Shown piece by piece: positions 57,196 to 64,000 of a stretch of 64,000 nt of DNA. The translations under genes and the position numbers were made by a program. The notes under the pieces are model-generated. The model was not told where the DNA came from and ran no database searches. It saw nothing but the letters and a program-made list of their open reading frames with translations. The stretch is taken from positions 13,507,961-13,571,960 of the forward strand of contig NC_056528.1 in the NCBI RefSeq assembly GCF_019175285.1, read 5' to 3'. How positions within the stretch are numbered: the first letter of the stretch is position 1; the number at the start of each line of letters is the position of its first letter. The DNA is from Sceloporus undulatus (lineage: Eukaryota > Chordata > Lepidosauria > Squamata > Phrynosomatidae).

Positions 57196-57620
57196 TGCGG
57201 CGACACCGTATGTAGGTTCGCCATACACGGACTTGAGGTTACATGGATGGCAAGCCCTAATACAATGAATGGGGTGCGTGCCCATAATGCGTGCCGATCT
57301 GCACACCACAAGGGTGTGCCCCATTCAAATGAATGAGGCTTGAGTATATGCATGATTTGCCTGGAACAGATCCCCTACGTAAGGCAAGGGAAGATTGTAA
57401 CTTCTTCCAGAATACACATAGCCTGGAAAACCCACAAAAAACTATAGTTTGTGGATAAGAGGACTCATGTTTCATAGCCTCCAAATGAAGAATCCCAATT
57501 GATCCCCAGCCCATGTCGTTTTCCAATACGACAGTAAAGTAAAAACCACATTCGTACAGCATTCGGTTGCAATACTTGAAATGCAAACAGCATAAAACAT
57601 AAGTTAACATTTACAAGGGC
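57196..57620. other. ENG-AK1 spacer, unassigned
   Basis: A self-similar segment around 57190-57350 ('cattcaaatgaatgaggc' against 'aatgaatggggtgcg') looks like another small palindromic repeat, single copy in the window. Confidence 0.35.
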
Positions 57621-57622
57621 AT

Positions 57623-57890
57623 ATACACTCGTCCCTCCATATTTGCAGCTTTGACATCTGCGGATTTGATAATCCACAGATTTTATTAATATGTTCTCTC
57701 TAGGAATATTTAGGTTCTCCAGGGCAACTCTATGGTCAACTTTAACCAAAGGTTGCACTGGAGGATGTAGAGGTTCCTAGAAATATGTTTTCCCAGGTAA
57801 AAACATAGTGTTTTTGTTATTTGCGGGTTTTCCACATTCATGGGGGTCTTTCGCCTCTAACCCCAGCGAATGTGGAGAGAGCATTCACTT
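57623..57890. repeat. Family A MITE
   Basis: 'gtccctccatatttgcagct', 'atatgttctctctaggaat' and 'aaccccagcgaatgtggaga' match the copy at 13911-14265. Diverged. An AT-rich (ATT)-like tract follows to about 57965. Confidence 0.7.
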
Positions 57891-57965
57891 CTTGTGCCTC
57901 TCAGACTCTGCTGCCTGGTTATTATTTTATATTATTACTATTACTATTATATTATTATTATGTTT

Positions 57966-59844
57966 TATTTTCTTATATCCCACCTTGGTGGTCCAAATGG
58001 TCCCACACTTTCCAACCAGGCTACAAGAGACAACACCGAAGTGGGTCAGAAATAACACACCGTTCAGGCATACTTTTTTGTTTTGCTTTACGCTCTTTAA
58101 TAATGATATGATAAATACATTCAGACACTTGGCCCGACGTAAGGCCCTTAAGACTCTGGGTGGGACTGAGAGGGGGAAGGATGCTCTTGAGACTTTCTCA
58201 TCCCCCCTTCTTCTTATAAATATTAGAAATTGTTGTACAAAAAGAGAAAAGAAGAGAGAGAGCACAAACAAAATGAACTGTCTTTCGTATGCGTAAGGGG
58301 ATGTGCAAAATGCATGATCGGTGAGGTTCAGAGCGATCCAGCGATCGAGGAGACAGAAAAGAAAATGAGGCACAGTGTTTGCAAGTTGCAGAATTACACC
58401 CAAATTGGGATACGATACCATCGGCTTCAGATTATATTCCCCACCCCATTTCTTCTTTCATTTCTCTCCCGAAAATTCAAGCAATTTCAAGGGACAGCAG
58501 GGGATATTCGCTGAGATGAGCCTTCCATCCAAATATATCCGTTGAAAGACTGAACATAAAGTGATTCAAAATAAATAGCAGAGGTTGTCATTGTTAGCTT
58601 TTCCACCTGGACCGCAAATCCCAGAATCAGTGGTGGATTCTGGGAGGTGTAGTCCTCCCCAAATTGAATTATTTTGAACTATGAGATTAAAAAGAAAAAA
58701 AGAAGGCACATAAGAAGCTGCAGTTTGTGGTCAGTAGCTTCTTCCAGGGAGGATGCTGCAAAAACACTTTGGAGTTGTTAGGATGGGATGGGAGTCCCAG
58801 AAGATCATCCAAACACCTCCTATGTAATAATAATATTAATATTACTGTAATAATAATGATAATGATAGAATTGCAGCTAGGGCAAGGCTTTCCTGTTGAA
58901 ACCTGTCTCCAGAAAAGATGCCATAAGAGAATATATCCACAAACTATCATCAATGAGTCTCCTGCCCTGTAGATGGTTAACCCGCTCCTTCTTATTTTAA
59001 GGAGTATGATCCAATGGAAAACATGCGGACTACAATGCCCATCAGTCCCTATCCACATGAGCGGGGGTCAAGGATAATGGGAATGATAGTCCAATCCCAT
59101 CTGCAGGCTCCTGATCCAGGGAATGAGTTTCTCAGATTGTGTTGGACTATAATTCCCATCACTTGTCAAGGACGAAGGGCATTGTAGTCCTACAGATCAT
59201 GGGACGGGGGAGATTGCAGGTCAGGAGTGGCCGGGTTAAAGATTTCGACCCCTTCCTTTTCCTTTTCGACATGTTTTTCCCGTTAAGACAAAACAGGGTT
59301 TTTTCTCTTTCTGCCTTAGGAATGAGTGGGATAAACAGGCCATTTCCTGCCCTTAATCAACCTCTGGGATAAAGAACATTAAAAGGGGATTTTTGGTATG
59401 TTTTTTTCCTGTCGCAAGAGAAGAAGGATGACCAGGGAAGAGGGAGAGCAGGGAAACAGACAAAGGAGGTTGAAGAACCAAAGAAATATAAGTAAAATCA
59501 TTTCAACTCATAAAATTGAACTTTACTTTGGAGAGTTGGTTTTCTTTTCGGAAACCCAAGATCACGTCCTCAAAGCTTCCTCCACGGGGCTCCCACCACG
59601 AAAACAGGACAAAGCCACTTCCGCTATCATTAGCCCCCTGAGATGAAAATTGGAGACAGCGACGGAGCGGATGGGAGGGTGGGGATGGGGATGGATACAG
59701 GATAGAGAAATCTGGGGAGATGGGTGCGAAGGGTGCAAGAGGGAGTTGAGTAGGGTCTCCGCATGGCCAAGGGGGATCGAGACTGAGGGGGCATTGGAGG
59801 AAGGTGGTGGGAAGGATGGAGACCTTCGCCCAGCCCTCGGCGCA
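57966..59844 (-). other. AK1: Probable AK1 3' UTR and downstream flank
   Basis: Below the AK1 stop there is no canonical minus-strand AATAAA until 57964-57969, so the 3' UTR may be up to 1.9 kb or use another signal. Small family C palindromes at about 58600-58670 and 59030-59205, and an (AAT)n tract at 58825-58866. Confidence 0.35.
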
Positions 59845-62800
59845 TCACTTCAGACTGTCCAGATGGGTGCAGACTTGCTGGAAGACGTCGTCCACCGTGC
59901 CTTCCGCATTGAGCTGAGGACGAGAGACAAAAGCGGTTTAGAATTGGACCCTGGGACGGACATTAACTGAGCATCCAAAGCATCTGTGGCTGGTATCTTC
60001 AGAGAATGCTGGCATGGAAGAGAGTGGGATATATATTCTGTGTTGGATACACACACACACACACACACACTCTATTCTCTTCCATGCCAGCATTCTCTGA
60101 AGATGCCAGCCACAGGTGCTGGAGAAACATCAGCTCTTCTAGAACATGGCCTGAAAAACCCACAAAAAACTAAAGACTTGAACCCCATTGTAGAATTTTG
60201 TAAAAAGAAATGGGAAATTTAAATAAATGAAAGTATAAAGAAAAATAATAATAAAGCCAATAAATAAACAAACAAACAAGAGTTGGGGGAGGCCACATGA
60301 TCTCCCACCATCGCTCACACCATCTTTTCTGCTCCAGCATTTTAAAGGGACGCAGGCAAACGGCGCAGTCTGTTTCAGCAAAAAAGGCAGAGCATTGGTG
60401 CCACCCCATTCTTAGGTGAGATCTGCACCCCTTGCACCCCGTAATGACGCCTCTGCTACTTGGACAGCAGGACCCCTGAATTATGGGTATCCCTCCCTTC
60501 CCACCCAAAGGCCACTTTCCTTTGCACTCTCCGCTGGCATCTGTCCCCTAAATCTTCACATTGTCTCCAGTATCTGCCGGCTGAAGCTCCCCACCCAACC
60601 TTAGCTGAGCATTACTCATCCCTCTGCTATGCGGAGCATCTGGCGTCTTCAATTTGTTGAGGCTTCCTTTGAGGTATGAATGAAATCAGTTCTTCCTCCA
60701 GACTTTGCCCTTCCAGTCGTTTTGGGTAAATAAGGGCTTCATCCCTGGCTGGAAACTTAACTGATATATAGGCAACCCAAGATTAGGGCCTCTCCATCAA
60801 TATGAAGGAGAATATGGGAACATTGCCTTTTTTATTTTTTACTACAATTCCAAGTAATCTCTAAGTAGGCTGGACTCAGAGAGATACAGTCCAAACATAA
60901 AGGTTTGCAAGTACAGCCTGGTTTAGACTGTATCCTCCAGAATCCAGCTTGCTTGATTCTGGATTGTGGGAGATTCAGTCCAAATTCAGGAGTCTAGGAA
61001 ATACAGTCCAAACATAAAGTTTTTTAAGTACAGCATAATTTGGACTGTATGTCCCCAAATCCAGCCTCCTTGATTCTGGATTCTGGGGTTCTGGGAGATT
61101 CAGTCCAAATTCTGGAGTCTGGGCTATACAATCCAAACATAAAACTTCCAAAGTACAAGATAGTTCAGTAACAACAAAACCAGACTTTGGAGGTCCACAA
61201 TCGATGATGAGTATCCATTCCGACCTTAGACATCCAATCAGGTTAAAAATATATTTTCTCATATGCTTCAGATACTAGAGACAGCATGAAGCCTTTGAGT
61301 TTGCACAAACCAGATGTGGATGATGGAATACAGTACGCACCTTACGGACGATTCCCCTTTTCTCGTAGAAAGCGATGACAGGCTCGGTGGCCTTGTAGTA
61401 CGTCTCCAGGCGCTTCTTGATGGTCTCTTCGTTGTCATCCACCCGGCCGCTAGTTTCTCCCCGCTTGAGCAGACGCTTCACCATGGTGTCTTTCCCAGCA
61501 TCCACATACAGCAGCAACGTGGGAGCTGCAATCTGAACAGCGAGAAAGATGATGACAACAATGATGATATCCTGAGCCACAATCTACCACAACATTTCTC
61601 CACAACTTGCCAGATGTGTCACACTCTCTCAACCTGATCCATCCCCGTTGTCCAGCCGCATCCACTTCTCAGTAGCTCCAGAAGAAGGGACCACACTGCT
61701 TTCTTGTGGTACTTCCAAGTATTACAGGTTAGGAAAAGCTCAGCACAATGCACCGACTAACCAAGCATTAGCCCTACCAGGGCAGGACTCTGGGGCTAAT
61801 TTCGGCATTAAAGAGAGGTTAAAGCACATTTAAAGCCTCCCGCAAATAAAGCGGAAATGGCGAGAAAGATTATCACATGCAATTGTGCAAATAAAGTGAT
61901 GTTGGGAATGCATTGTCGCTGAAATTTAGGGGCATGTAGCAAAGGATCTGAAGGATGAAGCTAAGGAAAACAATGCCAAAGAACTTTTTAAACATTTCAG
62001 CAGGTTTGTGCTCATACTAAAAGCTGGATGGATGAGAGAACAGAGGAGGGTCTGTGCTTCCAGGACAGATTATACTCTTGCCTTTTGCCAAGGGATGGTT
62101 CCTTCTTTTAAACAACTTTAAGTACAGTACTTGCATCGACCAGTGGATAAGTCAACCCAGGTTTTTGGGGTCAATTTTTTGGCTATTTCTAGACTTATAC
62201 ATGAATATATATATATAGTAAACCCATTCTGCCATACAGGAATACACAGTCAAAGCATCCCAACAGATGGCCATCCAGCCTCTGTTTGGAAATCTCCAAA
62301 GAAAAAGACTGCACCACACCTGAAGCAGAAGACGTTCCCAGCTCACTCCACCCTGTATTTTACCTTCTTCTCGAACTCTTCCCCTTGTTTCACCTCCCGG
62401 GGGTAGCCATCGATCAGGTATCCTTTGGAAACATCTGCTTTGGCTACCATGGCATCTCTCAGCATGTCGAGAACAGTGTCCTGCGGGCAGCGATAAGAAG
62501 AAAGCGACATTGTCGACACTGACATACACATCGCTGGGCAAGGATAGGCAACTCTGGTGGGTCTAGAGGCACATTTTGAGCCCAGATTCCTATTGCAGAG
62601 TCCAAGTGGGAAAACAACCCCTGCCCCAAGGCATTTGCATAATTTTTAAAATCGTAGTTGCAATTACAGTGCCAAGCATTGTGATTCTAACATCGTCATT
62701 TTTCATCTCCGGTTAGATTTTTTAATATCTCTTGCCCAGTGGGGTTTCAAAAGTCTGCATGATGTCTTTTGTGCAATTTGGCTGGCCAGTTCTTTTAGGG

Positions 62801-63562
62801 ATTTCCTTGTCGATCGTGGTCATTTTTTAACCTCTTTAATTTCCTGTTTCTAAAAAGTAGTTCTGACCCAAGGGATACTAATCTGACCCACAGGATGCTA
62901 GTCTGGATTTTGTTGTCATCCGTTGCCATTTTTAATGCCATTTAATGATGATGATGATGACGTTTTACCAGCATCGTTCTCTGAAGATGCCAGCCACAGA
63001 TGCTGGTGAAACATCAGGAATAAACTCTTCTAGAACATGGCCACACAGCCCAAAAAACCCAGAAAAAATTATGGATGCTGGCTATGAAAGCCTTCAACTT
63101 CACATTATTATTATTATTATGTTTATATCCTGCCTTCCTCCCAGTACAGGGACTCAAGGCTATAGCCCATTATGGTGCAATTGCAAGTTGCATAGAGAGA
63201 TGCTTGAAGAATATAAGCATTGGAAATGAAGGATGTCAAGGCCAGGGAAGGAATTATAGCTCCCCAAATGACCATGTTAGCTGCCAGATTTGGGGAGTTA
63301 CTGTCCTAGAAAGCAACCTTTCCAAGCTCTGCTCCAGACCACAGAAGCCTTGAAAGCTTTCCAAAGAAGACTCCATACTCTTCCGATGGCAAACTCACCA
63401 GAGGGACAAGCTCTCCTTTCTCCATGATGGCCGACAGCTTCTTCCCCCTCTCCGAACCAGAGCTGACCTCCGCTCGCAAGAGGTCTCCCGTGGACAGATG
63501 GGTGTAGCCGTATTTCGCCACGATCCTCTCGCACTGGGTCCCCTTTCCTGAGCCAGGCCCTC
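59845..63562 (-). CDS. AK1: AK1, adenylate kinase 1 (first coding exon outside window)
   Basis: AK1 is the cytosolic enzyme that interconverts ATP + AMP and 2 ADP, abundant in muscle, brain and red cells. Coding exons 5'-3' are 63562-63399, 62480-62364, 61532-61341 and 59913-59845 (stop TGA 59845-59847), all with GT/AG borders and consistent phase, 542 nt. Motifs in order are the P-loop [12 protein letters not shown], the AMP-binding [47 protein letters not shown], the lid [20 protein letters not shown] and [15 protein letters not shown], ending VCTHLDSLK. Identity to human AK1 is very high and it is not AK2-like in length. The N-terminal segment (human MEEKLKKTKIIFVVG) is not found before 64000, consistent with an exon farther upstream. 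Confidence 0.96.
59975..60172. repeat. Family G palindrome with (CA)n at its axis
   Basis: 'atcttcagagaatgctggca' mirrors 'gccagcattctctgaagat' on the other side of a (CA)n run at 60051-60070, with 'ctcttctagaacatggcc' beyond. AK1 last intron. Confidence 0.8.
60240..60290. repeat. A/T-rich simple repeat
   Basis: 'aaataataataaagccaata' and (AAAC)n. Confidence 0.7.
60875..61180. repeat. Tandem array, about 120-bp period, 2.5 units
   Basis: 'tacagtccaaacataaag' at 60882, 61000 and a variant at about 61127. 'ccttgattctggattctggg' and 'gggagattcagtccaaattc' recur. AK1 last intron. Confidence 0.75.
61850..61935. repeat. Family F MITE fragment
   Basis: 'gattatcacatgcaattgtg', 'caaataaagtgatgttggga' and 'atgcattgtcgctgaaat' match the reverse of the inner part of 46721-47005. 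Confidence 0.55.
62125..62222. repeat. Family E fragment
   Basis: 'ccagtggataagtcaaccca', 'ggtttttggggtcaattttt' and 'tctagacttatacatgaat' as in the array at 48790-49305. AK1 intron. Confidence 0.75.
62944..63170. repeat. (TGA)n, family G half and LINE-tail-like piece
   Basis: (TGA)n at 62945-62962, family G at 62965-63105 ('ctctgaagatgccagccaca', 'ctcttctagaacatggccac'), (ATT)n at 63104-63120, then 'atatcctgccttcctcccag'. Confidence 0.65.
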
Positions 63563-63799
63563 CTGCAAACCCACACAAGGAATTCAGCTCAGTGAATAAA
63601 AAGCCAAAGATGAACTCTGGTCTCCTGGGTGCTTATGGGAGACTAAGGGTGCACATATTTCACTGTTCAGGGTGCTCAGTTTCATGCAACAGGAAAGGGT
63701 TGTGTCCACATCTCAAGCTCAGTTAGTATAGACAATTTACAAGGCTTCATTGCAAAAGGTTTTTGCTGAAATTTGCAAAGATTCACCAAGGGGTCTATG

Positions 63800-63917
63800 T
63801 ACAGTGAGCCCTTGGTATCTGCTGGGGTTTGGTTCCAAGATGCCCTGATGGATACCAAAATCTATGGATGCTCATGTCCCATTATATACAAATGATCATC
63901 ATCATTATTACTACTAC

Positions 63918-63953
<36 letters not shown>

Positions 63954-64000
63954 AGTGGGCCCTTGGTATCTGCTGGGGTTTGGTTCCAAGACCTTCTGTG
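63800..64000. repeat. Two Tigger-like MITE ends separated by (ATT)n
   Basis: 'cagtgagcccttggtatctg' at 63802 and 'cagtgggcccttggtatctg' at 63954, both preceded by TA, same orientation, with an (ATT)n tract at about 63906-63952. The second runs off the window. Confidence 0.8.

Noticed and set aside
63563-64000. First coding exon of AK1 (MEEKLKKTKIIFVV region)
   Set aside because: No frame resembling it on the minus strand here. The interval holds repeats, so the exon should lie beyond the window.

Overview
The window is nuclear DNA from a squamate reptile, most likely a lizard. Three things point there: compact vertebrate exons with GT/AG introns, protein sequences clearly diverged from mammalian ones, and intron and spacer sequence packed with squamate-type repeats (tRNA-headed SINEs sharing a common body, a 5S-rRNA-headed SINE of the 5S-Sauria type, L1-like and R2/R4-like LINE fragments, many palindromic non-autonomous DNA transposons). 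The species cannot be fixed from the sequence alone. Runs of ten Ns at 7321-7330 and 52230-52239 are assembly gaps. I saw no retrovirus or LTR element, CRISPR array, or prokaryotic-type operon.

The gene order is SH2D3C (-, 1-464, one 5' coding exon cut by the window edge), CDK9 (+, 3184-8402, complete), FPGS (+, 11274-23385, complete), ENG (-, 28512-52838, complete) and AK1 (-, 59845-63562, lacking its first coding exon, which lies beyond the window). This matches human 9q34.11 as I know it, so it is an old conserved vertebrate block. The genes are neighbours by descent and do not form one pathway: CDK9 is the P-TEFb kinase, FPGS retains folates in cells, ENG is the endothelial TGF-beta/BMP co-receptor, AK1 balances adenine nucleotides, and SH2D3C is a signalling adaptor.

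Exon joins were worked out by reading codon phase across each splice site. CDK9 has 7 coding exons (372 codons plus stop if two missing bases near the start are allowed for). FPGS has 15 (603 residues). ENG has 15 (663 residues), with several exons of exactly the human length. AK1 has 4 of its exons here.

The least ordinary region is ENG intron 1 and its upstream flank (47641-55500). It holds several tandem arrays with repeat units of about 70-150 bp, three of them built from pieces of dispersed transposon families. It also holds a 5S-headed SINE, a hAT-like MITE nested in another MITE, a MITE+SINE composite present twice with the same junction, and three separate candidate leader exons that each encode a signal peptide and end in the phase needed to join ENG exon 2. 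The canonical leader is probably at 52775-52838.
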